DNA of 29,206 bases from an uncultured Campylobacter sp. (GTDB taxonomy: Bacteria > Campylobacterota > Campylobacteria > Campylobacterales > Campylobacteraceae): assembly GCF_938045465.1 (NCBI RefSeq), contig NZ_CALIBF010000208.1:1-29206 (forward strand), in the 5' to 3' direction. Below the pieces are notes generated by a model. That model was not told the DNA's origin. It worked only from the letters and a program-made list of their open reading frames with translations, and ran no database searches. Below are positions 1 through 8,823 of the stretch, in pieces. Each line of letters opens with the position of its first letter. Position 1 is the first letter of the stretch. The translations under genes and the position numbers were made by a program.

Positions 1-260
1 CCGCTTCCTCGCACGGATATATTGCAGCCGGTTCCGCCACGATAGCTATCATATTTATGAAATTCGCTTATAGTTCCAACAAAAACAAAAGGATCTTCTA
101 TATTTTTTCTACTAGGTGCGCTTTGATATGCTATCAAAAGAAGTATCGGTGCGATAAATGAAACGCAAACAACGATTAGCGTTATAAAAGTATGCTTCCG
201 ATCGAAGCCGAATTTAATCAAATCATACCAATAATCTACGTAGTAAAGCGGGTTTTTCAT
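1..260 (-). CDS. Hypothetical small membrane protein (C-terminus outside window)
   Basis: Reading frame on the minus strand starts at ATG 260-258 and runs off the left edge after about 86 codons. The protein begins MKNPLYYVDYWYDLIKFGFD and has one hydrophobic stretch around residues 26-44 (TLIVVCVSFIAPILLLIAY type), so it is probably a single-pass inner-membrane protein with a short cytoplasmic N-terminus and the rest in the periplasm. An AAGGA ribosome binding site lies about 6 bases upstream. The start overlaps the stop of a preceding 29-codon frame (ATGA), which suggests translational coupling within a string of tiny ORFs. I do not recognise the family. Small membrane proteins in such chains are sometimes immunity proteins, but nothing here proves that. 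Confidence 0.7.
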   Translation of the reverse strand, partial: MKNPLYYVDYWYDLIKFGFDRKHTFITLIVVCVSFIAPILLLIAYQSAPSRKNIEDPFVFVGTISEFHKYDSYRGGTGCNISVRGS

Positions 261-346
261 TGTATTCCTTTAGTAGCTTTTGGCAAATCAGAATATTCTT
301 GTAGCGATTTAAAACCACCTGTAATAAGTACACCTTTTATCAACAC
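257..346 (-). CDS. Possible 29-residue ORF or frameshifted gene remnant
   Basis: Minus-strand frame from GTG 346-344 to TGA 259-257 encodes a plausible peptide (VLIKGVLITGGFKSLQEYSD, then nine more residues). Its TGA overlaps the ATG of the next gene. A separate ATG at 359-357, preceded by AAAGGAG at good spacing and abutting the previous stop codon, opens a different frame that ends after 16 codons (309-359). Removing one base near 346 would join that ATG to the 29-codon frame and give a protein of about 33 residues. It may therefore be a small gene with a frameshift (real, programmed, or an assembly error) or two independent micro-ORFs. Confidence 0.3.
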   Translation of the reverse strand: MLIKGVLITGGFKSLQEYSDLPKATKGIQ

Positions 347-359
347 TTCCTCTACTCAT

Positions 360-488
360 CTATATCTCCTTTATTAAAATTAAGGCATTGGAATTTTGAG
401 CATCAGAATTTTCCTGCAAGCCTTGCTCTAAATTCTGACGCCGCCCATCTAAAAGCCTCTTTAACTTTTCAAGCCTTGCTTCATTCAT
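360..488 (-). CDS. Small hypothetical protein, 42 aa
   Basis: Minus-strand ATG 488-486 to TAG 362-360. The product starts MNEARLEKLKRLLDGRRQNL: a charged, Leu-rich amphipathic helix followed by an Asn/Gln/Ser-rich tail. An AAGG lies just upstream (weak site). Its last codons contain AAGGAG, the ribosome binding site for an ATG placed directly after its TAG, which is the layout of coupled translation. It begins 57 bases after the stop of the nucleotide-sugar dehydrogenase on the same strand. Function unknown. Support is codon-like sequence and context only, so moderate confidence. Confidence 0.45.
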   Translation of the reverse strand: MNEARLEKLKRLLDGRRQNLEQGLQENSDAQNSNALILIKEI

Positions 489-544
489 CCTTATCCCCGC
501 TAAACCGCCTATTTAGAAGTCTAAATTTAACCCTCGGCTAAATT

Positions 545-1780
545 TCAGAGCTTTCCTTGCGCGTCTTTATAGACGTTTTTTACGTCGTAAACCAGCGAGC
601 CCGCGTAATCAAGCTCAAAAAATTGCTTATGCGCTACGGCGATTACGACGCAGTCAAATTTGCGCAAATCGGGCTTTTGCAGCAGATCGATGTCGTAGTA
701 TCTCTTGGCGTCGGCGGCGCTAGCCCAAGGATCATAGACGCTTACCTCGCAGCCGAAATTTTTAAGCTCGTTTATCATATCTACGACGCGCGTATTGCGG
801 GTGTCGGGGCAGTTTTCTTTAAACGTCAGCCCCAAGATCAAGACCTTCGCGCCCTTTACCTTTTCGTCGTATTTTATCATCATCTTAACGACCTCCGTAG
901 CGACGTAGCTTCCCATATTATCGTTAATGCGGCGGCTTGAGAGGATGATTTCGGGGTGATAGCCCACCTCGGTCGCCTTCTGCGCCAGATAATACGGATC
1001 GATGCCGATGCAGTGCCCGCCCACGAGGCCCGGACGGAAGCTTAAGAAATTCCACTTCGTAGCCGCCGCGTCGATAACGTCGTTGGTGTTGATACCGAGC
1101 TTACCGAACAGGATCGCAAGCTCGTTGATAAAGCCGATATTGATGTCACGCTGGGTGTTTTCGATCACCTTTGCAGCCTCGGCAACCTTTATGCTGCTAG
1201 CGCGAAAGGTGCCGTTTTGCAGTATGCTAAGATAGACGCTATCTACGACGTCCAAAGCCTCCGCAGTGCTTGCTGAGACGATCTTTTTGATCTTAGTGAC
1301 GGTGTGAACTTTATCGCCGGGATTGATCCGCTCGGGCGAATACCCGCAGAAAAAATCGCGGTTAAATTTCAGCCCGCTTACGCACTCTAAAACCGGCACG
1401 CAGTCCTCCTCCGTAGCGCCCGGATAGACGGTGCTTTCATACACGACGATGTCGCCCTTTTTAAGCACGGCTCCGACGCTTTCGCTGGCTTTGATTAGCG
1501 GCGTGAGATCTGGGCGATTTAGCCTATCTACGGGCGTGGGCACGCATACGATGTAAAAATTGCTCTGCCTCATATCATCTAGATTTGCGCTAAATTTAAG
1601 CCCGTTTTGAATCGCCGCGGCAAGCTCCTCGTCGCTAAGTTCCAGCGTGCGGTCGTGCCCGCCGCGCAGCTCATCTATGCGCTCTTGCGAGACGTCAAAG
1701 CCCACGACCTCGTGTTTTGCCGCAAACGCCGCCGCCAAAGGAAGCCCAACGTAGCCAAGCCCGATTATCGCTATTTTCAT
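545..1780 (-). CDS. Nucleotide-sugar 6-dehydrogenase (UDP-HexNAc dehydrogenase, WbpO/TviB type)
   Basis: NAD-dependent, cytosolic, two-step oxidation of the C6 hydroxyl of a nucleotide sugar to the uronic acid, for capsule, O-antigen or glycan synthesis. About 411 residues, the usual length. The N-terminal Rossmann motif GLGYVGLPLA (residues 7-16), the central GYSPERINPGDK motif typical of the UDP-N-acetylhexosamine branch (TviB/WbpO/WbpA), and the active-site GGHCIGIDPYYL with Cys257 are all present. The C-terminal domain carries GLTFKENCPDTRN. I chose the ATG at 1780 because homologues begin MKIAIIGLGYVG and GAGGG precedes it; an in-frame ATG at 1801, also with a purine-rich site (GAGGA), would add seven residues. 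Substrate (UDP-GalNAc versus UDP-GlcNAc or UDP-Glc) is inferred. No other sugar-biosynthesis gene is in view. Confidence 0.9.
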   Translation of the reverse strand: MKIAIIGLGYVGLPLAAAFAAKHEVVGFDVSQERIDELRGGHDRTLELSDEELAAAIQNGLKFSANLDDMRQSNFYIVCVPTPVDRLNRPDLTPLIKASESVGAVLKKGDIVVYESTVYPGATEEDCVPVLECVSGLKFNRDFFCGYSPERINPGDKVHTVTKIKKIVSASTAEALDVVDSVYLSILQNGTFRASSIKVAEAAKVIENTQRDINIGFINELAILFGKLGINTNDVIDAAATKWNFLSFRPGLVGGHCIGIDPYYLAQKATEVGYHPEIILSSRRINDNMGSYVATEVVKMMIKYDEKVKGAKVLILGLTFKENCPDTRNTRVVDMINELKNFGCEVSVYDPWASAADAKRYYDIDLLQKPDLRKFDCVVIAVAHKQFFELDYAGSLVYDVKNVYKDAQGKL

Positions 1781-1801
1781 TTTTCCCTCATTTGCTTTCA
1801 T

Positions 1802-2221
1802 ATTTTCCTCTTTTCTTTGCGTTAAATTCCGCAGCCAAACCCGCTAAATTTCATGCTCGCGCAGATACATTGCGCGTCTTAAAATTTAACATTTCAAGCT
1901 CGCTCGCCGTTTTACTTGCGCTTATTTGCACGGCGAAATTTAAAATTTTGCCTTGATACGGAATTTTACGCCGCGCCGAAATTCTGTATTGCGATAAAAC
2001 TCCACCACCTTAGCGCAGCGAGCGACACAGCACGAAATCCCGCGTCGCGATAAAATTCCATCGCCGTGCCGTTAAAATTTACGCCACGAAATTCTATCCC
2101 GCCAAAATTCCGCGTCGTAAAATTTAAACGCTGCCAAGCCTTACGAAGCCGCGCCGAATTCCGCGAATTTTCGTTGTCGCAAGCCGCAAAATTTTAAAAA
2201 ACCTCGCGAAATTTAGCAAAT
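1802..2221. other. Intergenic region of about 420 bp with AAATTT comb
   Basis: No convincing ORF on either strand. The sequence alternates GC-rich 20-35 base segments (GCG, CGCCG words) with AAATTT, AAATTC or GAATTT cores, the same texture as the other long intergenic regions of this window. It lies downstream of ftsI and upstream of the nucleotide-sugar dehydrogenase. No clear factor-independent terminator for ftsI was seen: the T-run just after its stop is not preceded by a GC-rich hairpin. A promoter for the dehydrogenase should lie in the 1802-1950 part, but no box stands out. Confidence 0.7.
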
Positions 2222-4042
2222 TTAATCTTTAATTTCAACCGCCTCATCCTTGATCTCGACCTTTTGCGTGGCGTTTGCGTCGGCCGCGGGCTTTAGATAG
2301 CCCTCCTCTATCAAAATTCCTACCGCCCGCTTAAAGATCGGCAGCGCATTTTGAGCGGCGTAGTAGCTGCCCCTTTTAGGCTCGCGCACCAAAACGCCGA
2401 TCGTGTAGTTGGTGTCCGCGTCATTGGCAAAGCCAAAAAACGAGCTGTTATAGGCGCTCGAATAGCCGCCTCCCTTGGCGATACGCGCAGTGCCCGTCTT
2501 GCCGCCGATTTGCAGCCCCGCTACCCGCCCTTTGCGCCCAGTGCCGCTCTCAACCGTTTTGATTAAAATTCCTTTAATCACGTCGGCGGTAGGTTTAGAG
2601 ATTACCTGGCGGGTTTCGCTTTCGTTGACGGTGTAAGTTTTGCCGTTATTTTCTAAATTTTCGACTAGGCGCGGGCTAATCATGACGCCGCCGTTGTTAA
2701 AGACGGTATAGGCATTGAGCATCTGAAGGAAGGTCATCTGCGCGCCGTAGCCGTAGCTGATCGTGGCTTTGTAAATTTTATTATTCAGGCTTTTGATGCT
2801 TGGGATATTTCCGCTTTGCTCATACGGCAGATCAATGCCTGTTTTTTGCGACATACCAAAGTTCATAAGCCCATCATAAATAGCCTGCCCCTCCAGCCGC
2901 TCTGAAATTTTAATCATTCCAATATTTGAGCTGTGGATGATGATCTCCTCGCCGCTCATCTGCTTAGCCGGGTGCGTGTCGCGGATCGTGCGAGTACCAA
3001 GCTTATAGCTGCCGTTATAGGTATTGATGATCTCGCCCGGTTTGACGGCTTTGGCATCATAGGCGATTGCGAAAATTATCGGCTTCATAATCGAGCCCAC
3101 CTCGTAGGCGTATTCGCTCGCGGTAAAATTTAAATTCTTAAGATCGTTTTTCGTGATGTTTGAGGGGTCATAGCGGGCATTGGTCGCAAGAGATAAAATT
3201 TTGCCCGTTTTAGAGTTCATAATGCCCACCACGATTTCTCGCGCATCGTAATTATCAGCGCCCTCATCGCTTAGGCGCTCTATCTTTCTTTGCAGCGTTA
3301 GCGGCACGCTTAGGCGGACATTGTAGCCGTCGATCCTGCCCGTTTTTTTGCTGCTGCGCTCTAGGATGATGTTGCCGCCGATATCGCGCGGACCCACGAT
3401 AAACTCATCTCTAACCGGCGCTAGATAATACTCATAGTACTTCTCGATCCCTTTGATACCACTAACCTTTGTAATGCCATTAACCTCTTTTTTATTGATA
3501 TAGCCGATTAACGGAGTGAGCGAATCACCGACATTGTAGCTGCGCTTCTCGCCGCTTTCGCTCACGCTCATGCGGATAGGCGGATTTAACCTGCCGTTTG
3601 AGCCTATGAAGCTGACAAAGACCTTTTTTAAATTTAACTTATACGCAAGCTCTTTTAGATGCACTGCGGTTTTGGCATCGATCTTATACGACAGCACGGT
3701 CGTGCCGCCAGAGCCCTCGATCGCGCTTTTGACGCGCTTTTCACTATCGCCCGTGTAGATGCAGTATAGCCGCACGAAAAGATCAAGCTTGTTTTTATCG
3801 ATGCTGCGCGCATCGACGCTAACTTTGTAGAGTTTGACGGAATTTGCCGCGACGTAGTTATCTTTTGCGATTATCGCGCCGCGGATCGCGCTGTTGGTTT
3901 CATTGACATCCAGGCGCGGTAGCTTGCGCTCAGTGCTGCCCCAAAAATATAAAATCGCCAAAAATACAAAAAGCGCCGCCGGCACGAATATAAACATCAC
4001 AATAATCATACCGACCGAGGAGCTTTTATCTCTTTGCCACAT
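2222..4042 (-). CDS. ftsI: Peptidoglycan D,D-transpeptidase FtsI (class B penicillin-binding protein 3)
   Basis: Cross-links septal peptidoglycan in the periplasm as part of the divisome. 606 residues, standard for Campylobacter FtsI. One membrane anchor at about residues 10-33 follows a short basic N-terminus, then the PBP dimer domain, then the transpeptidase domain. All three penicilloyl-serine motifs are visible: SxxK as SIMK (Ser317, Lys320), SSN at 371-373 and KTGTA from Lys515. The C-terminal tail of about 20 residues is Glu/Asp/Lys-rich (VEIKDEAVEIKD) with an internal duplication. It is the last gene of the minus-strand run, 62 bases after aat, and no terminator separates them, so co-transcription is likely. 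FtsI rather than PBP2 is inferred from length and layout; no PBP2-type partner such as rodA is adjacent. Confidence 0.9.
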   Translation of the reverse strand: MWQRDKSSSVGMIIVMFIFVPAALFVFLAILYFWGSTERKLPRLDVNETNSAIRGAIIAKDNYVAANSVKLYKVSVDARSIDKNKLDLFVRLYCIYTGDSEKRVKSAIEGSGGTTVLSYKIDAKTAVHLKELAYKLNLKKVFVSFIGSNGRLNPPIRMSVSESGEKRSYNVGDSLTPLIGYINKKEVNGITKVSGIKGIEKYYEYYLAPVRDEFIVGPRDIGGNIILERSSKKTGRIDGYNVRLSVPLTLQRKIERLSDEGADNYDAREIVVGIMNSKTGKILSLATNARYDPSNITKNDLKNLNFTASEYAYEVGSIMKPIIFAIAYDAKAVKPGEIINTYNGSYKLGTRTIRDTHPAKQMSGEEIIIHSSNIGMIKISERLEGQAIYDGLMNFGMSQKTGIDLPYEQSGNIPSIKSLNNKIYKATISYGYGAQMTFLQMLNAYTVFNNGGVMISPRLVENLENNGKTYTVNESETRQVISKPTADVIKGILIKTVESGTGRKGRVAGLQIGGKTGTARIAKGGGYSSAYNSSFFGFANDADTNYTIGVLVREPKRGSYYAAQNALPIFKRAVGILIEEGYLKPAADANATQKVEIKDEAVEIKD

Positions 4043-4104
4043 CTTATTTCTTTAAAATTCTAAATTCCGCGCATTTTTTACGCTGCTGCATCTCAAGCTT
4101 TGAC

Positions 4105-4788
4105 TCAATGCTGCACTCCGCGCGGAACTTTAAGATCCGCAAAGCGCTCAAAGCCGCTATCTTGCGCACTAAGCTCAGCAAATAGAGCGAGGAATTCCGC
4201 TCGCGGCATCTCTTTAGCACCCATAAATTTCAGATGCTCGTTCATAATCTGACAATCGATTAGAAAGCCGAAATTTGCAAGCACCTCACAAAGCCTAATC
4301 AGCGCTACTTTCGAAGCATTGCTCTTTAGGCTCAGCATACTCTCGCCGCAAAACACACGCCCAAAAATTAGCCCGTATAGCCCACCCACAAGCTCGCCAT
4401 CTTCGTATGCCTCGACGCTGTGAGCGTAGCCGTCTGCTGCCAAACGCGAGTAAGCCTGCACGATCTGCTCGCTGATCCACGTGCCGTCGCTCTCTTTTTT
4501 TCGTACGTCTTTACATCGCTCGATGAAGCCCTTAAAATTCGCGTCAAATTTAACGTCATATCTCTTAAGATAGGGCTTAATGGACTTTTGCACACGCACT
4601 TCGCGCGGATCAAGCACTGCGCGCGGATTGGGCGACCACCATAAAATCGGCTCATCCTCGCTAAACCACGGAAATATCCCTGCGCTATAAGCGCTAAGCA
4701 AACAATCCTCGCTCAGATCGCCGCCACTTGCAAGCGGCGCAAAATCGGGCGCATCCATAGGATCTGGAAAATCGTAAAACCGAGCCAT
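4105..4788 (-). CDS. aat: Leucyl/phenylalanyl-tRNA--protein transferase
   Basis: Transfers Leu or Phe from aminoacyl-tRNA to the N-terminus of proteins starting with Arg or Lys, creating N-degrons read by ClpS and ClpA. 227 residues, full length. Diagnostic segments are visible: AYSAGIFPWFSEDEPILWWS (about residues 33-52), SPNPRAVL, GTWISEQIVQAYSRL, and the catalytic-core GGLYGLIFGRVFCGESMLS followed by SNASKVAL. Its ATG shares one base with the clpA stop (TAATG), so it is translationally coupled to clpA. The clpS-clpA-aat order puts the tagging enzyme, unfoldase and adaptor of the N-end rule in one transcription unit. Confidence 0.95.
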   Translation of the reverse strand: MARFYDFPDPMDAPDFAPLASGGDLSEDCLLSAYSAGIFPWFSEDEPILWWSPNPRAVLDPREVRVQKSIKPYLKRYDVKFDANFKGFIERCKDVRKKESDGTWISEQIVQAYSRLAADGYAHSVEAYEDGELVGGLYGLIFGRVFCGESMLSLKSNASKVALIRLCEVLANFGFLIDCQIMNEHLKFMGAKEMPRAEFLALFAELSAQDSGFERFADLKVPRGVQH

Positions 4789-7169
4789 TATTTAACGACA
4801 CTGCTTTGAGCTAGTGCGGGTTGCTTTTTTTCTATCTGCGGCAAAGGCGTAGAAGCAAAGCTAAAGCTTAGCTCGCCATCTTTCACGCTCACGCTAACTA
4901 AGCCGCCCTCTTGCAGCGCACCAAAAAGCAGCTCGCCGCTTATATGATCGCTTATCTGCGAGCTGATTTCGCGCTTTAAATTTCGCGCGCCAAACTCGTC
5001 CGAATAGCCGCGCGAGATAATCAAATCTTTTGCTTCCTTGTTTAGACTAATCTTTACGTTTTTTAGCTGCGACTCCAGCTCGCCGATAGTTTTATCCACG
5101 ATCTTTTCTAAAATTTCGCCGTTTAAGCGATTAAAATTTATGATTTTATCGATACGATTGCGAAATTCCGGCGCAAAAAAGCTTCTTATGGCGCTATCTA
5201 CTTTATAGCTCTCATCTTTTGTAAATCCAACCTGCGGCGCTTCTTTCGTACCTAAATTCGACGTCATTATTATGATCGTATTTTTAAAATCAGTCGTAAC
5301 GCCGTTGTTATCGGTAAGACTTGCGTTATCGAAAATTCCTAAAAAAATATTCGTCATGCTAGGATGAGCTTTTTCTACCTCATCAAATAAAATGACGCTG
5401 TAGGGGTGCTTTTTGATGTTATTCGTTAAAATTCCGCCGTTTTCAAAGCCCACGTATCCGGGAGGTGCTCCGATGAGCCTAGAGACGCTGTGAGCTTCCA
5501 TATATTCGCTCATATCATAGCGCTCAAAATGCACTCCAAGCTGCGCGGCTAAGACCTTAGCTAGCTCACTTTTGCCCACGCCGCTGCTACCTGCGAACAA
5601 AAATACGCCGATTGGGGAGCTTGCGCCTCCAAGCCCGGCGTAAGAACGCAAAAGTGCCTTGCAAAGGCTGCTAACCGCTTCGTCTTGACCGAAAATTTCA
5701 CGCTTGATATTGGCTTCTAGATTTTTTAGTACTTGTTTATTATCGACGCTACTGCTTAAATTTGCGATATTCGCGCTAATCGAAAGTGTATTTACTAAAT
5801 CATCCTTACTGATTTCAAGCGGAGCTTCGTGCGGCTTAAACGCAAAGCTCGCGCCCACCTCGTCGATGAGATCAATGGCACTATCGGGAAGGAATTTATC
5901 GCTTTGATATTTTTTAGCAAGCGTTACGCTATCACGCAAAATTTCGTCGCTAAATTTCACGCCGTGAAATTCCTCATATTTTTTGGCTACGCCTTTTAAA
6001 ATTTCAACGCTATCATCGATACTAGGCTCGCTCACGTCGATCTTGCAAAACCTGCGGCTAAGCGCTTTATCCTGCGAAAACGAGCGGTATTCACCGTATG
6101 TAGTAGCGCCGATGACCGATAGCTCGCCGCTTGCAAGCGAAGGTTTTAGGATGTTTGACATATCAAGTTCGTTGCGATTGCCCGTGCCTGCGCCAACGAT
6201 CGTGTGAATTTCATCGATAAATAAAATCGCGTTTTGATTGGCGCTAAACTCGTCTATGAGATCCTTTAGCCTTTCCTCAAACTCCCCGCGCAGCGTAGTA
6301 CCTGCGATTAGCGCGCCAGCATCAAGGGCGTAAATCACCTTATTTTTTAGCTTTTCTGGCACTTCGCCGCGGACGATTTTTAGCGCGATACCCTCGATGA
6401 TCGCTGTTTTACCAACTCCTGCTTCGCCCACTAAGATCGGATTGTTTTTCTTGCGGCGACAGAGGGTTTGTAGCGTCTTTTCGATCTCTTTTTCGCGTCC
6501 GATGAGTGGATCGATCTTACCCTCAAGCGCAATTTTATTGAGATTCGCTGTATAAAGTGAGCTAGGCGAATCCTTTTTAATATCGCGCTCGTTTATGGCG
6601 TCCTTTTCGCCCTCAAACGCAGGCTCAAATTCCGTATTCTGCCACTGCCTGCGGCTTTCGTCATAATTCATCGCATGCGTGATATCATCGATATCGTATG
6701 AGTTTAGTTTAATCGCTGCGGCTTCGTCGCGAGAAACGACCTCATCGCGGTGATCGAAAGCGGATTTGTACTTTCGCACGATGAGCTCAAAAATCGCGGC
6801 ATTGATACCGTAGTGATTTAAAATTTTAGTGCAGTCGTTTTCCTTATCATTTAAAATTTTAAGCATAAAATCAAGCTCGTTTTTAGGCTCTTTAGCGTTA
6901 TTTAATTCAGTATAGAACTGCTTAAATTCTATCGTCTGCGCCGGATCCTTACCGCTTGATTTAGGCATCATATCCAAAAGCCCGCCCAGATTATCCAAGA
7001 TATTTAGGTAGTTAATATCCGGAATTTCTTTGGCGATGAGCCCATGGAAGGGCTTATTGTATTTAAAAATCGCATAAACTACGTGCGAAGTGGTGATATA
7101 TTCGTCCTCGCCGTCGTTTGCGACGCTGATTGCTTGTTCAAAATGTTTGTTTAAAAAAAATCCTATCAT
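4788..7169 (-). CDS. clpA: ATP-dependent Clp protease ATP-binding subunit ClpA
   Basis: AAA+ unfoldase that docks on ClpP and threads substrates delivered by ClpS or carrying ssrA tags. 793 residues. An N-terminal double ClpN domain (about 1-140), a linker, then two AAA+ modules: Walker A1 GEAGVGKT at 248-255 (Lys254) with Walker B LFIDEIHT, and Walker A2 GSSGVGKS at 527-534 (Lys533) with LFDEVEKAHP. There is no long coiled-coil M-domain between the modules, which separates ClpA from ClpB and ClpC. The final 25 residues are Ser/Gln/Pro-rich. It starts 15 bases after clpS with an AAAGGAAA site. clpP is not in the window. Confidence 0.95.
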   Translation of the reverse strand: MIGFFLNKHFEQAISVANDGEDEYITTSHVVYAIFKYNKPFHGLIAKEIPDINYLNILDNLGGLLDMMPKSSGKDPAQTIEFKQFYTELNNAKEPKNELDFMLKILNDKENDCTKILNHYGINAAIFELIVRKYKSAFDHRDEVVSRDEAAAIKLNSYDIDDITHAMNYDESRRQWQNTEFEPAFEGEKDAINERDIKKDSPSSLYTANLNKIALEGKIDPLIGREKEIEKTLQTLCRRKKNNPILVGEAGVGKTAIIEGIALKIVRGEVPEKLKNKVIYALDAGALIAGTTLRGEFEERLKDLIDEFSANQNAILFIDEIHTIVGAGTGNRNELDMSNILKPSLASGELSVIGATTYGEYRSFSQDKALSRRFCKIDVSEPSIDDSVEILKGVAKKYEEFHGVKFSDEILRDSVTLAKKYQSDKFLPDSAIDLIDEVGASFAFKPHEAPLEISKDDLVNTLSISANIANLSSSVDNKQVLKNLEANIKREIFGQDEAVSSLCKALLRSYAGLGGASSPIGVFLFAGSSGVGKSELAKVLAAQLGVHFERYDMSEYMEAHSVSRLIGAPPGYVGFENGGILTNNIKKHPYSVILFDEVEKAHPSMTNIFLGIFDNASLTDNNGVTTDFKNTIIIMTSNLGTKEAPQVGFTKDESYKVDSAIRSFFAPEFRNRIDKIINFNRLNGEILEKIVDKTIGELESQLKNVKISLNKEAKDLIISRGYSDEFGARNLKREISSQISDHISGELLFGALQEGGLVSVSVKDGELSFSFASTPLPQIEKKQPALAQSSVVK

Positions 7170-7184
7170 TGCTTTCCTTTAAAT

Positions 7185-7490
7185 TTAATCCTCTTCAATC
7201 TCACATCTAAGAGGGAATCCTGCGGTCTTTGCCGCTTGTAAAACCGCTTGTTGCTTGCACTCGGCTATCTCTTTAGGATACGCGCCGCAAACCGCGCGAC
7301 CCTGCCTATGAACTTTCATCATTAAATCTACGGCGTCGTTAAAGTTTTTGGCGAAAATCTCCATCAAAATATAAACCACGAAATCCATCGTCGTCACGTC
7401 GTCGTTTAGCAAAATTACTTTATACGGACGAGGCACGAAAGATTTTGTTTTGGCGCGAGTGTGAATCTGCACACCGGTTTTAGTTGCCAT
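7185..7490 (-). CDS. clpS: ATP-dependent Clp protease adaptor ClpS
   Basis: N-recognin that binds N-terminal Leu, Phe, Tyr or Trp and hands the substrate to the ClpA N-domain. 101 residues, normal size, with the flexible basic N-terminal extension (residues 1-20) needed for delivery. The binding-pocket residues are present: Asn29-Asp30-Asp31 in ILLNDDVTTMDF and His61 in KVHRQGRAVCG, corresponding to E. coli N34/D35/D36 and H66. The ATG lies 11 bases inside the 3' end of the thioredoxin-like gene, with AGGA upstream, so the two are coupled. It is immediately followed by clpA. Confidence 0.96.
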   Translation of the reverse strand: MATKTGVQIHTRAKTKSFVPRPYKVILLNDDVTTMDFVVYILMEIFAKNFNDAVDLMMKVHRQGRAVCGAYPKEIAECKQQAVLQAAKTAGFPLRCEIEED

Positions 7491-8178
7491 TTTTTATCCT
7501 GGCGATATCGCTTTTTATCACATCGGTATCGACCATGCCTAAGTAATAAGGCTTGCCCCGCTCATCACCCTCGTTAATGTCGGTAAGCCTTTGATATTTT
7601 CCATCTTTAAGTACTACTTTAAAAGGGATCGAAAGCGCATGGCGATAACCGATGTCGCTTAAAATTTGACCCACTATGCGCTCGTTCTGTTTTGAATTGG
7701 AGATGAAATAATACGCATTAAACTTTTTCGTAAAATTTTCGATCACTTGCGCGTCCGTAATGTCCTCGAAATAGATTAGCCCGACCATTAGAAAATCCGC
7801 GGAATTTTTTAACTGAAAGTCCATCAGATGCGGCGCTTCGATGCGGCATGGCTGACAGTAAGTACCGAAAATATCAAACATCAAAATTTTATCGCTGTCC
7901 GCGAGCTTAAAGCCCTTTTCTGTCCGCTCGATCGTTACCTCGCCGCCTACGACGCTTTTAAGCGTAAGGCGCTCGCCCGTTTTAAACGGCGTAAAAGCTA
8001 CCTCCTCGCCACTTTCTCCGCCAATACGCTCGCCATTTTTATCTTGAGCGGAATTTTTTGCCATCTTATTCTCGCTCGCGGCAGGATTCTCGCCCGCAGA
8101 GCCCGTCTTTTTCTGCGAATCATCTCCGCAGCCACTTAAAACAAAAATCGCCAAACATGATAGTAAAAATTTCTTCAT
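7480..8178 (-). CDS. Thioredoxin-like (TlpA/ResA-type) lipoprotein
   Basis: Probable membrane-anchored periplasmic thiol-disulfide protein, 232 residues. The N-terminus is a type II signal with lipobox LSGC (Cys17 as lipidation site) followed by a linker of about 45 residues rich in Ser, Asn, Lys and Glu. The thioredoxin fold then carries the active site YCQPCR (Cys108 and Cys111; Gln-Pro between the cysteines instead of Gly-Pro). A cis-Pro candidate is SIPFKVV near residue 190. From memory the equivalent C. jejuni gene (Cj1106) also sits directly before clpS, so its place in the Clp operon is conserved. Whether it reduces cytochrome c apoproteins or other periplasmic thiols is unknown. Start supported by AAGGAA and the signal sequence. 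Confidence 0.85.
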   Translation of the reverse strand: MKKFLLSCLAIFVLSGCGDDSQKKTGSAGENPAASENKMAKNSAQDKNGERIGGESGEEVAFTPFKTGERLTLKSVVGGEVTIERTEKGFKLADSDKILMFDIFGTYCQPCRIEAPHLMDFQLKNSADFLMVGLIYFEDITDAQVIENFTKKFNAYYFISNSKQNERIVGQILSDIGYRHALSIPFKVVLKDGKYQRLTDINEGDERGKPYYLGMVDTDVIKSDIARIKNGN

Positions 8179-8233
8179 TGCATTTCCTTCGGGTTTAAAT
8201 TTAAGCCCGCATTTTAACCAAAGTTTTGTGAAT

Positions 8234-8698
8234 TTAAAATGAATGCTTGTCGTATCGCTTCATCGCGCTTTGCGCTTCGCGGTCGGCTTCTTTGCGCTTT
8301 AGCGATTCGCGTTTGTCGTGCAGATTTTTGCCACTAGCCAAAGCGATGCGCGCCTTTACGCGGTTTTTATCATTGAGATACAGCGACAAAACCACTATGG
8401 TAAGGCCCTCTTTGCTAACCGCGCCAAGCAGCTTGTCGATCTGCTTTCTGTGCATCAAAAGCTTTCGCACTGCCCCTTCGTCTGGACGAAAGTGGGCGTT
8501 GGTGCTTTCAAGATAGCTGATATGGGCGTTTAACAAAAATAGCTCGCCGCGGATAACGCGACAAAAACTATCTTTGAGATTGCCCCTGCCCGCGCGCAGA
8601 GCTTTGACCTCGCTGCCCTTTAGCACGATGCCTGCTTCAAAGCTTTCAAGTATCGTAAAATCGTGAAATGCCTTGCGATTTTTACTCAGTTCTTTCAT
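8234..8698 (-). CDS. smpB: SsrA-binding protein SmpB
   Basis: Binds tmRNA and brings it to stalled ribosomes for trans-translation, after which the ssrA-tagged product is degraded by ClpXP or ClpAP. 154 residues. Characteristic segments: NRKAFHDFTILESFEAGIVL at the N-terminus, GSEVKALRAGRGNLKDSF, and the C-terminal LASGKNLHDKRESLKRKEAD leading into a basic tail. A good AGAAGGAA site precedes the ATG. 125 bases of AAATTT-rich sequence separate it from ispE and 55 bases separate it from the thioredoxin-like gene. The tmRNA gene (ssrA) is not in this window. Confidence 0.96.
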   Translation of the reverse strand: MKELSKNRKAFHDFTILESFEAGIVLKGSEVKALRAGRGNLKDSFCRVIRGELFLLNAHISYLESTNAHFRPDEGAVRKLLMHRKQIDKLLGAVSKEGLTIVVLSLYLNDKNRVKARIALASGKNLHDKRESLKRKEADREAQSAMKRYDKHSF

Positions 8699-8823
8699 CT
8701 TTTTCCTTCTAAATTTGGTCCTAAGCTTAGCCCGTTTTTGCTTAAATTTAAAAGCGGGCGAGCGAATTTTAAATTTTATCTTTAAATTTAGCTTTTAAAT
8801 TTTAACCGCGCGCCTTGGAATTC

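Noticed and set aside
192..377. 61-codon plus-strand frame at the left edge
   Set aside because: It overlaps minus-strand small ORFs that have ribosome binding sites and coupled stops, and its own start has none.
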